Shown here one piece after another: positions 23,774 to 33,458 of a stretch of DNA of 64,000 nucleotides; the first letter of the stretch is position 1; each line of letters starts with the position of its first letter. A program made the position numbers and the translations under genes. The stretch is from NCBI GenBank assembly GCA_047630275.1, contig JBLHVN010000002.1, positions 1,204,053 through 1,268,052 on the forward strand, read 5' to 3'. The DNA is from GCA-2720865 sp047630275 (GTDB taxonomy: Bacteria > Bdellovibrionota > Bacteriovoracia > Bacteriovoracales > Bacteriovoracaceae). The notes beneath the pieces are model-generated. The model was not told where the DNA came from. It did not search any database and was given only the letters and a program-made list of their open reading frames with translations.

Positions 23774-25597
23774 ATGTGCGGAATTGTGGGACACCTTGGG
23801 CCGAATAACCCTATGGGAACAGTGTTAGAGGGCTTAAGCCGTCTAGAATATCGTGGTTATGATTCAGCGGGCGTCGCCTATGTTGATGATAAATCTGAAC
23901 TTCATTTTTATAAGAAGATGGGAAAGCTCGCTAATCTAGTTAGCCTCCTAGGAGAGAAAAAGCATACGGCCGTAGGTTGTATCGGGCACACAAGATGGGC
24001 CACTCACGGTGAAGTAAATGACGCCAACTCACATCCTCACACTCATGGAAAGATCTCTATTGTTCATAATGGAATTATCGAAAATGCACCTTCTTTAAAG
24101 AATGAACTAGCCTCAGAAGGTTTTAAGTTCTTATCAGATACTGATTCAGAAGTTTTTCTTGCCTTAGTATCAAGTAATCTCAAAAAAGGAATGGAGTTCA
24201 AATCTGCTGTAGCTGAAGCTTTTAAAAGAACAGATGGCAATTCAGCCTTCGTAGTTTTAAATGCAGAAACAAGTGAGATTCTAGCGGTAAAAAGAGGAGC
24301 ACCTCTTGTTGCTGGTCTTCATGAAGCTAATTCTGATGCATCAGTAAGTTCAGATCCATATGCCCTCGTTGGTAGTTCAGATACAATCTATTTTCCAGGA
24401 GATGATGTATTGGTTCTTCTTTCTAAGAAGAATTCAAATATAATTTCTTTTTTTGAGCTCGATGGATCTGAGTCGAAGAACTTTAAATTTAAAAAACAAG
24501 AGATGTCTCTAGAGGCCACTGATAAAGGTGACTTTGAGCACTTTATGTTAAAAGAAATCTACGAGCAGCCAGGTCTTATTAGAGATCTTGTGCAATTTTA
24601 CCTTGCAGGTGAAGGTGCAGAATATTTAAGACGGGTCTCAGAATGGAAGCCAAAGAAGTTTCATATTTCTGCCTGTGGTACAGCCGCTTATGCAGGAATG
24701 GTAATTAGAGACTTTATTGAAAGATTTAACCGTATTCCATGCGCCGTAGAGCTTGCAAGTGAGTTTAGATACAGAGATCCACTTCTTAACAAAGAAGACG
24801 TAGGTCTTTTTATCAGTCAGTCAGGAGAGACAGCGGATACCTTAGCTGCCCAAGGTCTTTGTGTTGAAAATAAGATGAAGACCATGGCCATTGTTAACGT
24901 AGAAGGCTCAACTCTCTACAGAGATTGTGATGAAAATCTTTTAATTCGAGCTGGAATAGAAATTGGTGTAGCAAGTACAAAAGCTTTCACTCAACAGGCC
25001 CTAACCGGAAGGCTTTTATCTCTCTCATTAGCAGGGGATTTAAGTGATGATGCGAAAAGAAAAATAGTATCAGATAAGTACAGTCTATTAGCTGAGAGGA
25101 TTGATGATATTCTTGATCGCGTGGATGAGCTTAAAAAGATTGCAGAAGAAATCTATAATTATAATGGATTCTTTTTTACTGGGAGAGGACAGTTTTTTCC
25201 TGTCGCATTAGAAGGAGCCTTAAAGTTAAAAGAAATCGCTTATGTTCATGCTGAAGGCTATGCCTCTGGTGAGCTAAAGCACGGGCCGATAGCCCTTATC
25301 GATGATCAAATGGTTAATATTGCTATTGTAGGTCCAGTTCTCTTTGATAAAACTATTTCAAATATCCAAGAAATAAAGGCCAGAAGAGGAATCATCGTAG
25401 GTCTTGGTCCTAAGGGTGCAAAAGACCTTGATGATATTTGTGATTTCAAGTTTGATCTTAACTTTGATGGATTAGATGAGCTTTCACCGTTGTACGTCAA
25501 TGTTGCGAACCAGCTTTTAGCCTACTATATGGCTAAATTTAAAGGAACTGATATTGATAAGCCAAGGAACTTGGCAAAGTCAGTGACGGTTGAATAG
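23774..25597 (+). CDS. glmS: Glutamine-fructose-6-phosphate aminotransferase
   Basis: 607 residues, full length. The N-terminal glutaminase domain starts with the nucleophile Cys2 (MCGIVGHLG) and has GHTRWATHGEVNDANSHPH. Two SIS (isomerase) domains follow, with ISACGTAAYAG, SQSGETADT and the end motif NLAKSVTVE. It makes glucosamine-6-phosphate, the first step of the hexosamine pathway. The 102-base gap after glmU contains no recognisable glmS ribozyme or riboswitch, so control is probably by other means. Confidence 0.97.
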   Translation: MCGIVGHLGPNNPMGTVLEGLSRLEYRGYDSAGVAYVDDKSELHFYKKMGKLANLVSLLGEKKHTAVGCIGHTRWATHGEVNDANSHPHTHGKISIVHNGIIENAPSLKNELASEGFKFLSDTDSEVFLALVSSNLKKGMEFKSAVAEAFKRTDGNSAFVVLNAETSEILAVKRGAPLVAGLHEANSDASVSSDPYALVGSSDTIYFPGDDVLVLLSKKNSNIISFFELDGSESKNFKFKKQEMSLEATDKGDFEHFMLKEIYEQPGLIRDLVQFYLAGEGAEYLRRVSEWKPKKFHISACGTAAYAGMVIRDFIERFNRIPCAVELASEFRYRDPLLNKEDVGLFISQSGETADTLAAQGLCVENKMKTMAIVNVEGSTLYRDCDENLLIRAGIEIGVASTKAFTQQALTGRLLSLSLAGDLSDDAKRKIVSDKYSLLAERIDDILDRVDELKKIAEEIYNYNGFFFTGRGQFFPVALEGALKLKEIAYVHAEGYASGELKHGPIALIDDQMVNIAIVGPVLFDKTISNIQEIKARRGIIVGLGPKGAKDLDDICDFKFDLNFDGLDELSPLYVNVANQLLAYYMAKFKGTDIDKPRNLAKSVTVE

Positions 25598-25606
25598 AAT
25601 CGCTAA

Positions 25607-27853
25607 ATGCAATTAGACTCTTTAAATAAAGCACAAAAAGAAGTTGTCTTAAACAGCGAAGGCCCCATGATGGTCTTAGCTGGTGCTGGCTCTGGAAAGA
25701 CCCGCACATTGGTAACAAGAATCTCTCACCTTTTAGAAGTTAAGGGTGTAAGTCCTTTTCAGGTCCTAGCTCTTACATTTTCAAATAAAGCTGCTAGAGA
25801 AATGCGGGAGAGGATTGCAAGCACTGTTAATATTGATCTTGGTGCTCTTCAAATAACTACCTTTCACAGTTTTTGCGCAAGAGTTCTTAGAAGTCAAGCT
25901 AACTACATAGGACTGAGTAAAAGTTTTACCATCTATGATGATAGCGAATCTAAAACAATTGCAAAGAGCTTATTAGCTAAAAGAGGAATCTCAACCAAAG
26001 AGGTTTCCCCTTATGAAGTCCTAGGATTTATTGATGATCTAAAGAACAAAGGTTATTACCCTGGACGAGATATGGGGCCAGAGTTTGAAAACTTTGAAGA
26101 TGATCAAATGTTCTATGAGATGTTTCTTGAGTATGAATCTGAACTAGCTAGGTCTAATGCCGTTGATTTTGGGGGATTGATAACAGGAGTTTTAAAGCTC
26201 TTTGAAAAACATCCAACGGTGTTAAAAACTTATCAAGAAAGATTCCGCTACCTTCTCGTTGACGAATATCAAGATACTAACAGGTGTCAATTTGAATTGA
26301 TCTGTTACTTAGCAGAGAAAACACAAAATGTTTGTGTGGTTGGGGATGAAGATCAGTCTATCTATAGTTGGCGTGGAGCCGACATTAATAATATCTTTGA
26401 TTTTGAGAAAAAATTTCCAGAGGCAAAGACTTATAAATTAGAGCAGAACTACCGTTCTAGTAAAAAGATTATTGAAGCCGCCTCCCATGTGATTGCCAGA
26501 AACTCTTACCGAAAAGGTAAGACCATGTGGACTGACAACCCTGAAGGCGAAGAAATTGAAATTATCGAAAACAATAGTGATAAAGATGAATGCGAATTTG
26601 TGGCTTCAAAGATAAAAGAATTGAAGAGTGCAGGGAATACCTATAATGAAATGGCCGTCTTTTATCGAACCAACTCGCAATCAAGACAAGTTGAAGATGC
26701 CTTAAGAAATTCGAATATCAACTACAGAGTCGTTGGGGGCATTAAGTTCTACGATAGAAAAGAAATTAAAGATATCTTGGCCTACCTAAGACTTGTCGTT
26801 AATGAAAAAGATAATCTGGCTTTAAGTCGAATTATTAATGTCCCAGCTAGAGGGATTGGTACCACAACTCTAAGAAAATTAGAAAATGAAGCGATAAAGA
26901 ATGATCAATCTCTCTTGGAAACCTTAAAGCAAATGGTTGCGGCTCCTGATGAGTTTAAACACATCAGAATTACAACTAAAGTTAAGTCTGCCATTAATCA
27001 TTTTGTAAGCTTAATTGAAGAACTGATAATCTTAAAAGATTCAGGTGAAAAACCTCTTATATTATTTGAAAAAACCGTCAATGAAACGGGCTATATGAGC
27101 TACTTGAAGGCGGCTAAAACTTATGAAGCAGAAGCTAGGTTAGAGAACTTAGAAGAACTTGGTAATGCAATTGCTCAGTTTGAATCTAATAATGAAAACG
27201 CCACTATGGATTCTTTTCTCGAAACAATAACTCTTGATAGGACGGCTAACGATGAAGAGGACACACAAGGTGAAGTAAGCCTAATGACCATTCATGGCTC
27301 TAAGGGGCTTGAGTTTAAGTATGTCTTTATTGTTGGCTCTGAAGAAAATATGTTCCCGAGTATGAGAAGTATCGAAGCAGGGGAAAAAGGTTTAGAAGAA
27401 GAAAGAAGGCTTTTTTATGTGGCTATGACCAGGGCCATGGTTAAGCTCTATATATGCTTTGCTCAAGGGCGTATGCTCTACGGTCAATTGCGGTTCAATG
27501 GACCGAGCCGCTTTATCTCGGAAATCCCTCCAAAATATTATACTTGGACAAAGGCTAAGACTGGGGCCCGTGGAGGTTGGGACACCTCTTCTTCTGAGAC
27601 CTATGGAACTGCTTCAAGTGATGATTTCTTCGCTGATGAAACTTATGACGATGAGGTAGTCTACCAAGTGCAAAGCTCGGTTATTCAAGCTAAATATCCA
27701 CAAGGCTCTTCAGTGGTTCATTCTTTATATGGCGAAGGGAAAGTAACTGAGACAAGCGGCGCGGGTGAGCAAGAGAAAGTTGTTATTAAGTTCAATGACG
27801 GAGCTATTAAGAAATTTATGGTAAAGTTCGCTCCTTTGGAATTACTTTCTTAA
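25607..27853 (+). CDS. pcrA: UvrD/PcrA-type DNA helicase
   Basis: 748 residues with superfamily 1A helicase motifs: Walker A MVLAGAGSGKTRTL (residues 21-34), Ia TFSNKAAREMRER, II VDEYQDTN, III VGDEDQSIYSWRGAD, IV QNYRSSKKI, V TIHGSKGLEF and VI YVAMTRA. The C-terminal SSVVHSLYGEGKVTETSG...IKFNDG is the Tudor-like tail of PcrA/UvrD that binds RNA polymerase. It works in nucleotide-excision and replication-conflict repair. It starts nine bases after glmS and precedes the asmA-like gene, forming a probable operon. Confidence 0.95.
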   Translation: MQLDSLNKAQKEVVLNSEGPMMVLAGAGSGKTRTLVTRISHLLEVKGVSPFQVLALTFSNKAAREMRERIASTVNIDLGALQITTFHSFCARVLRSQANYIGLSKSFTIYDDSESKTIAKSLLAKRGISTKEVSPYEVLGFIDDLKNKGYYPGRDMGPEFENFEDDQMFYEMFLEYESELARSNAVDFGGLITGVLKLFEKHPTVLKTYQERFRYLLVDEYQDTNRCQFELICYLAEKTQNVCVVGDEDQSIYSWRGADINNIFDFEKKFPEAKTYKLEQNYRSSKKIIEAASHVIARNSYRKGKTMWTDNPEGEEIEIIENNSDKDECEFVASKIKELKSAGNTYNEMAVFYRTNSQSRQVEDALRNSNINYRVVGGIKFYDRKEIKDILAYLRLVVNEKDNLALSRIINVPARGIGTTTLRKLENEAIKNDQSLLETLKQMVAAPDEFKHIRITTKVKSAINHFVSLIEELIILKDSGEKPLILFEKTVNETGYMSYLKAAKTYEAEARLENLEELGNAIAQFESNNENATMDSFLETITLDRTANDEEDTQGEVSLMTIHGSKGLEFKYVFIVGSEENMFPSMRSIEAGEKGLEEERRLFYVAMTRAMVKLYICFAQGRMLYGQLRFNGPSRFISEIPPKYYTWTKAKTGARGGWDTSSSETYGTASSDDFFADETYDDEVVYQVQSSVIQAKYPQGSSVVHSLYGEGKVTETSGAGEQEKVVIKFNDGAIKKFMVKFAPLELLS

Positions 27854-27878
27854 AGAATCAAAGTACAATGACTTCTTA

Positions 27879-30098
27879 ATGAAGAGCTCAAAGAAAATTA
27901 AAATAATTTTGATCTGCGTTATCTTGCTAGTCACTACTTTAGTGGCGATAACCTTCTATGCACGCCAAAAGTTTAATCCTGAGTCTTTAAAAGCTGAGCT
28001 GATCACTAGCTTAGGTGAACTCTATCCAAACTTAAAGATAGACCTAGGTAACTTGGAAGTTGGTTTTGGAATTAACAGTCATATTAAAATTTCAAAGGTT
28101 AAGCTTAGCTCAAAGGTTCTCGAGTTAAATAAAGCGAGGCTTGGAAGCTTTGACCTTATAGATGTAAAAATTCCTGTTTTTAATATTTTGACAGGCGGGG
28201 GAACAATTGTTTTAGAGGTTAAGAACCCAGAAATCGAATTCAGATCAATAGAAAAAGGATCCAATTGGTCTAAAACATTAGAAAGCCCTGTAAAAGAAGA
28301 AATAGACCAATCAAAAAAGTCGAAACTACCTGCTTTTTTATCAAACTCTCAAATTAATGCTTATATGCAGAACTTGCTATTTATTCACGCAGGGGCAGAA
28401 GGCAAGATAAATAAATACAACTTTAACGAGATCTCATTAAAAGATATCGGAATAAAAAGACCGATGGCGATTAAGCTATCTTCTAATGTTGAATTTGCTG
28501 GCACAGAATTAATCAAGTTCTCAATTGATTCAATTGGAGAGTTTAGCCTAAAGAGTTTCTTAGAAGATAGAGTCGTAAGAACCAAGGCCATTTCTAAGAT
28601 TTCAAACCTCTCTCTCGGTGAGAAAAATCTTGAAATAGGAGAAGTTAGTTTAAATACAAACCTTTTATTTCGTAATGATAAAACAGGAAGAATCACCTAT
28701 GAAATCTCGAGTGAAAACTTATTAGAATCTAAAGGTGAGTACCTAATTCTTAAAGACGAAGGGACACTTAAGATCGAAAAGCTCCTTCTCTCTCTTGAAG
28801 GGTTGAATAAAGTTTATCCTTTCAAGACTCCAGGTCTTAATCTAAGTGACTCTTCAGTTAACGTAGATGGAGAAGTGGTTATCAGTAAAGAAGGTTATAT
28901 CAAGCCTTTTTTAAAAGCTAAGATGGTAAAATCCCTTTTTTATGAGGTGGATCCTATAAAACTTGAGCTTGAGAGGGGAGTCTTAGTCTTAACAGAGAAT
29001 AAGTTTGACCTATCAGCGGCATTTTCTACTCTAAAAGGTAGGGGAGAGTTAAAGCTAAAGAATGAACTTGATTTAAATAAGAAGCTAGATCTATCGGGAC
29101 TAGATCCTTTTTCGGCTTCGCTAGATTTAAATGGTCTTATTTTCGAAGAGTCCTTGCTTAGAAAACTAATGGAGCCTAAGACTGAAAACATAAAAGCTAA
29201 AGTAGAAGCTAAAAAAGTAAGCCCTATCATTCCTTTTATCCTAGACCTAGAACTTAAGAACATTGTTCTTTTAAAAGAGGTGTTAAATGGGAATACTCAA
29301 ATATCAGCTGTTAAAGATAAGATAGCTATCAAGAACTTGGACTTAAAGTTAGCTGGAGGAAGGCTTCTCGTTAACTCCACAACTGAGCTCTTAAAAGAAA
29401 CCTCTGCTCATAAGTTTAGCATTGACCTTGAAAAGGTTAACTTAAAGACTTTTAGGAACATAGCTCCAAAAAGCATGCCATTTGCAACAGGGCTCCTTAA
29501 TGGTTCTATTGCGGGTAATGCCAAATCAACGGGCAAAGGAATGAGTTATAGTGTCTTTCTAAAGGGCCATGCTGAAGATGGAGAGATTATCAATTATGAC
29601 TTTTCAGAGGTGATAAATGAAAGGCTCGATAAGATCAACCAATTACCCTACTTTAATAAGAAGCCCCTAAAGAAAGTTAAGATCCCTCAGGATTATGAAA
29701 AAGTGACCTACGACTTTCATATTAAAGAAGACGTAGTAAAGATTAAAAAGATTCATATGATCGGAATAAAAAAGAAGATTGAGTTAAAGAGTGAAGGGCA
29801 GCTTAAGGCTAATGGACCTAGTGATGTTTATATTAATTTCTTTGATAAGAAGAAAAATTACCTTAAATTCTTAGCCGAAGTAGATATGAACTCCTTTCCC
29901 ACAAGGATGACTGGGACTGGGTATGACTTAAAGCCTGATTATAATTACACCATGAAAGTCTTTCTCAAAAAAGCAGAGAAAAGAGTTAAGAAAAAGGCCA
30001 AGGCAGCAGTTAAGAAAGTTATAAAAAAAGAGACTAATAAACTAAAAGAAAAAGCAAAATCTAAAGCAAAAGATTTAATAAAGGACTTATTCCAATGA
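27879..30098 (+). CDS. AsmA-like inner-membrane-anchored periplasmic protein
   Basis: 739 residues. One N-terminal membrane segment (about residues 5-27) is followed by repeated amphipathic beta-strands typical of AsmA/TamB-type lipid-transport and outer-membrane-biogenesis proteins. Examples are SSKVLELNKARLGSFDLIDVKIP and LLNGSIAGNAKSTGKG near residue 540. The last 60 residues are an unusually Lys-rich helix. The next gene begins inside its stop codon (ATGA overlap at 30095), so the two are translated together. Family members shape the outer-membrane lipid balance; the exact role is not defined. Confidence 0.7.
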   Translation: MKSSKKIKIILICVILLVTTLVAITFYARQKFNPESLKAELITSLGELYPNLKIDLGNLEVGFGINSHIKISKVKLSSKVLELNKARLGSFDLIDVKIPVFNILTGGGTIVLEVKNPEIEFRSIEKGSNWSKTLESPVKEEIDQSKKSKLPAFLSNSQINAYMQNLLFIHAGAEGKINKYNFNEISLKDIGIKRPMAIKLSSNVEFAGTELIKFSIDSIGEFSLKSFLEDRVVRTKAISKISNLSLGEKNLEIGEVSLNTNLLFRNDKTGRITYEISSENLLESKGEYLILKDEGTLKIEKLLLSLEGLNKVYPFKTPGLNLSDSSVNVDGEVVISKEGYIKPFLKAKMVKSLFYEVDPIKLELERGVLVLTENKFDLSAAFSTLKGRGELKLKNELDLNKKLDLSGLDPFSASLDLNGLIFEESLLRKLMEPKTENIKAKVEAKKVSPIIPFILDLELKNIVLLKEVLNGNTQISAVKDKIAIKNLDLKLAGGRLLVNSTTELLKETSAHKFSIDLEKVNLKTFRNIAPKSMPFATGLLNGSIAGNAKSTGKGMSYSVFLKGHAEDGEIINYDFSEVINERLDKINQLPYFNKKPLKKVKIPQDYEKVTYDFHIKEDVVKIKKIHMIGIKKKIELKSEGQLKANGPSDVYINFFDKKKNYLKFLAEVDMNSFPTRMTGTGYDLKPDYNYTMKVFLKKAEKRVKKKAKAAVKKVIKKETNKLKEKAKSKAKDLIKDLFQ

Positions 30099-31126
30099 TT
30101 AAACCACTAATTTGGGAAAATGATACTCTTAGACTAATTGATCAGCGCAAACTTCCTCTTACAGAAGAGTATGTTGACATTAATAATTTAGAAGAGTGCT
30201 TTGACTCTATTAAAGACATGATTGTTCGAGGGGCTCCTTTGATTGGTTTTACTGCTCTATGGGGAATGGTCTTAGATATAAAGAACAACCCTAGTTACGG
30301 TATAGATCAGATTATAAAGTCAGCAGAATATCTAAAGTCGGCAAGACCAACAGCTGTAAACTTAGCTTACGAAGTAGAGCGGGCAGTAGAGCTGGCTAAG
30401 ACATCTTTAGATACCTATGAGCAGAGGTTAAGAATTTTTGCTCAAGATCAAATGGATCTTTTATATGAGAACAACCTAGCTATGGCTAAGATTGCTCAAA
30501 AGGATTTAGAAAAAAGATTTGGAGACAAGAAGCTTAGGTTGATGACTCTTTGTAATACAGGAGCCTTGGCTTGTGGACCCATGGGAACAGCTTTAGGGGT
30601 TATCTCTCACTTGGCCTCTCAAGGAAAGATTGAAATGGTCTACGCTTCTGAGACAAGACCTTATCTTCAAGGTGGAAGGTTAACAGCTTATGAACTTTGT
30701 AAGGAAGATATTCCCCATAAAATTACTGTTGAGGGAGCCTTCAGTTATATCTTAGAAAATAAACTCGTAGATGCTATTTTTATTGGGGCTGATCGTATTG
30801 TGAGAAATGGTGATACGGCTAACAAGATTGGATCTTCTACCTTAGCTATCGTGGCTAAGTATTATGGAGTTCCTTTTTATGTTGTAGCGCCAACATCATC
30901 ATTTGATTTAGACTCTAAGACAGGTGACGAGATTGAAATTGAATTAAGGCCAGAGGACGAGGTGTTGAACGCGCTCTCTTCTCGGATAGCACCAGGGCAA
31001 AGTAAGGCGCTTAATCCGAGTTTTGATGTGACGAGGGCAAAGAATATTACAGGGATCATTTGTGAAAAGGGTCTAATTCAAGATCCTATTTCAACTGAAA
31101 GTCTTTTGAAGGTAGTGGAGTCTTAG
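30095..31126 (+). CDS. mtnA: Methylthioribose-1-phosphate isomerase
   Basis: 343 residues. eIF2B-like fold with IVRGAPLIGFTALWG, the catalytic Cys region TLCNTGALACGPMGTALG, SETRPYLQGGRLTAYEL, then IFIGADRIVRNGDTANKIGS (catalytic Asp) and APTSSFD. It isomerises methylthioribose-1-phosphate to the ribulose form in methionine salvage. No other mtn gene is nearby. It is in an operon with the asmA-like gene (4-base overlap) and the ppx gene (1-base overlap). Confidence 0.93.
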   Translation: MIKPLIWENDTLRLIDQRKLPLTEEYVDINNLEECFDSIKDMIVRGAPLIGFTALWGMVLDIKNNPSYGIDQIIKSAEYLKSARPTAVNLAYEVERAVELAKTSLDTYEQRLRIFAQDQMDLLYENNLAMAKIAQKDLEKRFGDKKLRLMTLCNTGALACGPMGTALGVISHLASQGKIEMVYASETRPYLQGGRLTAYELCKEDIPHKITVEGAFSYILENKLVDAIFIGADRIVRNGDTANKIGSSTLAIVAKYYGVPFYVVAPTSSFDLDSKTGDEIEIELRPEDEVLNALSSRIAPGQSKALNPSFDVTRAKNITGIICEKGLIQDPISTESLLKVVES

Positions 31127-32049
31127 TGGAAAAACGAGCATCTATCGATATCGGATCAAATACTATTTTATTATTGGCAGCTGAGGTTAATGAATCTCCT
31201 TTTTCTTATAAAGAAATCTTAAATGAAACCTTCGTAACTAGTTTAGGAAAAGATCTAGATAAGACGGGAGTCTTTTGCGAGAACTCACTTAAAGATAGTT
31301 TCGAAGCTCTTAGTGACTATAAAGAAAAAGTGGAGTCTATAGGCATCACTCCATCAGAAGTGATTGTCACGGCCACTGAAGCTTCGAGGGTGGCCAAGAA
31401 CTCTAAAGAATTCTTTGATAAAGTTAAGGCAGAATTAGGTTTTAACGTTCAGATTATAAGCGCCTTAGGTGAAGCCTATTATACTTCACTAGGAGTCATT
31501 AAAGGGCATAAGTTAGATTCAAAAACCGCCGTTATCATGGATGTAGGGGGAGCTAGTACTGAACTTATCCTTATAGAAAGAGACCCTTTTGAAATCATTA
31601 GAACGATTAGCCTTCCCGTAGGCTCTGTTCGAGGAACAGATTGGATTGAAGATGGGAGCTTTGAGACAAGGATGAAGAACCTTCTTGATAATGAAGAGCT
31701 CGATAACTTTAAGTCCGACTATCTTCTTTGTGTGGCCGGAAGTATGACGAGTTTAGGTGGAATGATTAAGGGATTAAAGAAGTTTGATAGTAATGAAGTA
31801 AATGGGTCAGCTATTGGGTTTGATAAGTATTTGAAGTTTTTTGAATCAATTGAAGGCCTAAAACCAGAGGAACTCCTTGAAAAGTTTCCTTTTCTTGGAA
31901 AAAGAGCGAAAAGTATTTTGGCTGGAGCCCGACTTGGACTTAAAATGGGTAAGAGGCTAGAAATCAGATCTTTTGAGATCTCAACCTTTGGTTTACGTTA
32001 TGGAACCCTTTTTTCTGGAAAGATAGAGTCTAAATATGGCGAGCTTTGA
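31126..32049 (+). CDS. Ppx/GppA-family exopolyphosphatase
   Basis: 307 residues, GTG start sharing one base with the mtnA stop. It has the ASKHA phosphate-1 motif (RASIDIGSNTILLLAAEV), adenosine-like ATEASRVAKN, phosphate-2 VIMDVGGASTELILI and GSVRGTDW. It is the short form of the family with only the catalytic domain. Members hydrolyse polyphosphate or pppGpp; which one applies here cannot be told. The start of the next gene lies 14 bases inside its end. Confidence 0.9.
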   Translation: MEKRASIDIGSNTILLLAAEVNESPFSYKEILNETFVTSLGKDLDKTGVFCENSLKDSFEALSDYKEKVESIGITPSEVIVTATEASRVAKNSKEFFDKVKAELGFNVQIISALGEAYYTSLGVIKGHKLDSKTAVIMDVGGASTELILIERDPFEIIRTISLPVGSVRGTDWIEDGSFETRMKNLLDNEELDNFKSDYLLCVAGSMTSLGGMIKGLKKFDSNEVNGSAIGFDKYLKFFESIEGLKPEELLEKFPFLGKRAKSILAGARLGLKMGKRLEIRSFEISTFGLRYGTLFSGKIESKYGEL

Positions 32050-32503
32050 TAAACCTGTAGATTATAAAGAAGGCACAGTTATCTTTTCTGAAGGTGAGCC
32101 TAGTAGCTATATGTATATTGTAGTCTCTGGAGAGATTAGGATCTTTAAAGAAGATAAAGACCGCTTGATTCCCATTTCAATTGCAAAGAGTAAGGACTTT
32201 ATTGGAGAGCTTTCAATTTTTAATGATGAGCCAAGAAGTGTTTCAGCTATTGCAGTTGCTTCTTCAACAGTCATTGTGCTTAAGAAAAGTGATATAAGAA
32301 AAGTGATCAAAGAGTGCCCTGACTGGGTTTCAAACATTATGGTGACTTTGTCAGATCGTTTAAGAGGCTCTATTGATATGCTTAGAGAGCATAGGATTGT
32401 CGATGATATCACCAATGCAGGCGATGAACTCGACTCGCAAGCCGAGAAGAAATTCCATAAGTTAATTCAGGATTATAGAAAAAGAAGAGGACTTAAAAAG
32501 TAG
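32036..32503 (+). CDS. Cyclic-nucleotide-binding-domain protein without DNA-binding domain
   Basis: 155 residues. A cNMP-binding fold (about residues 8-120) shows the strand pattern YKEGTVIFSEGEPSSYMYIVVSGEIRIF and the phosphate-binding cassette region FIGELSIFNDEPRSVSAIA. The usual cassette Arg is at RSVSA, so nucleotide binding is possible. There is no C-terminal HTH, only a Lys-rich helical tail, so it is not a CRP-type regulator. It overlaps the ppx end by 14 bases and abuts the convergent FliG_C-like gene with no bases between. It is the last gene of the operon starting at pcrA or glmS. Confidence 0.85.
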   Translation: MASFDKPVDYKEGTVIFSEGEPSSYMYIVVSGEIRIFKEDKDRLIPISIAKSKDFIGELSIFNDEPRSVSAIAVASSTVIVLKKSDIRKVIKECPDWVSNIMVTLSDRLRGSIDMLREHRIVDDITNAGDELDSQAEKKFHKLIQDYRKRRGLKK

Positions 32504-32938
32504 TTAGATCGTGATCTGTCTTCTTTTTAAAAGATTACCTAATATAGAGACAATCTTCTGTTGTGCTCTTTTAGTATCTCTTTCTTCATTCTTAAGTGTA
32601 GTTGTTAAGACTTGATACGCCTGTTCAGCATAATCTCTTTCAGCAAGTCCTAAGACTCTTCTTTGAAAATCCCTAGGCGTGTCTTTAAGGGCAAGTCCCC
32701 AAATAGCAGGCTTTACGTAATTAAAGATAAGATGAAGCTCATCATCCCCAAGCCTATTTAAGTCGCTAAATGTAAGACAGTTTTCAGTCAATTCCATCGC
32801 TAATTGTGGATTACGGGCTTTAATATTTCTTAGAAGAACTTCACGCTCCTCCGGTTGCATAAACTTGAGCATCTCAATAACTTGAGCTTTGCCATTGATA
32901 AAAAGACCTTGCTGGGTAGATTCCGCGTTAACTGACAT
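32504..32938 (-). CDS. Stand-alone FliG C-terminal-domain protein, 144 aa
   Basis: The whole protein corresponds to the FliG_C domain. It has GKAQVIEMLKFMQPEEREVLLRNIKARNPQLAMELTENCLTFSDLNRLGDDEL (the FliG 'EAVAEIL...DPELAEEI...FEDL..LDD' stretch), then W-GLALK (82-85, FliG 'LALKG') and AERDYAEQ (99-106). It ends with RAQQKIVSIL (124-133, FliG 'AQQ.IV.I'). There is no FliG N or middle domain, which dock on FliF. The acidic pair and the GPVRL turn of the torque helix are not recognisable. It may compete with FliG or form a separate rotor-like assembly. It is the second gene of a minus-strand pair with the coiled-coil gene. Confidence 0.7.
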   Translation of the reverse strand: MSVNAESTQQGLFINGKAQVIEMLKFMQPEEREVLLRNIKARNPQLAMELTENCLTFSDLNRLGDDELHLIFNYVKPAIWGLALKDTPRDFQRRVLGLAERDYAEQAYQVLTTTLKNEERDTKRAQQKIVSILGNLLKRRQITI

Positions 32939-32949
32939 TCAACATTCTC

Positions 32950-33375
32950 CTAGGCATCAAATTCGTATTTATTGATAGATTTCTTGTATTGAGTTCTAGC
33001 TGTATCAATACTTTCTTTATGTTGCTCAATCATCTTTTCTAGCTGAGCTCGCTGTGTTTCTTTTGTCTCGTCAATCTTACTATCATGAGACTTTGTTAGT
33101 TCTTCGAGCTGTTGCCCAAGTCTTCTATTTTCATCCCTGATCTTAACCTTATGAGCCATCTGAACATTCTTTAATTTTCTTTCTAATTCATTTTCAAGGT
33201 TGAGCTTTGCTACAGCAAATTCAGCTCTCATCTTTTTGAGTTGTTTCTCATTGCCTTCTACTTCTGATTTATAGTTCTTTTCGCTTTCACCGCGAACTTT
33301 ACGCATTTCGACCTGATGGCGCTTGGTTTCCATCTCTTTATATCTATTTGCCTTGGCTTGCGTGATTTCAGTCAT
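32950..33375 (-). CDS. Coiled-coil protein, 141 aa, upstream of the FliG_C gene
   Basis: Nearly the entire sequence (residues 5-135) is a charged heptad-containing alpha helix (e.g. KQLKKMRAEFAVAKLNLENELERKLKN and QLEKMIEQHKESIDTARTQYKK). There is no signal peptide or membrane segment and no recognised family. It is separated by 11 bases from the FliG_C-like gene and is almost certainly co-transcribed with it. It could be a scaffold or adaptor partner. The 83-base region to the divergent thiolase gene should hold the promoters. Confidence 0.65.
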   Translation of the reverse strand: MTEITQAKANRYKEMETKRHQVEMRKVRGESEKNYKSEVEGNEKQLKKMRAEFAVAKLNLENELERKLKNVQMAHKVKIRDENRRLGQQLEELTKSHDSKIDETKETQRAQLEKMIEQHKESIDTARTQYKKSINKYEFDA

Positions 33376-33458
33376 AATGGCCTTTTATTATTTACTGGGC
33401 ACTGCACCCTAATATAAGGTTATCTCTTAACAGGAACTCTATTCAAGGGGAGGCAAAT

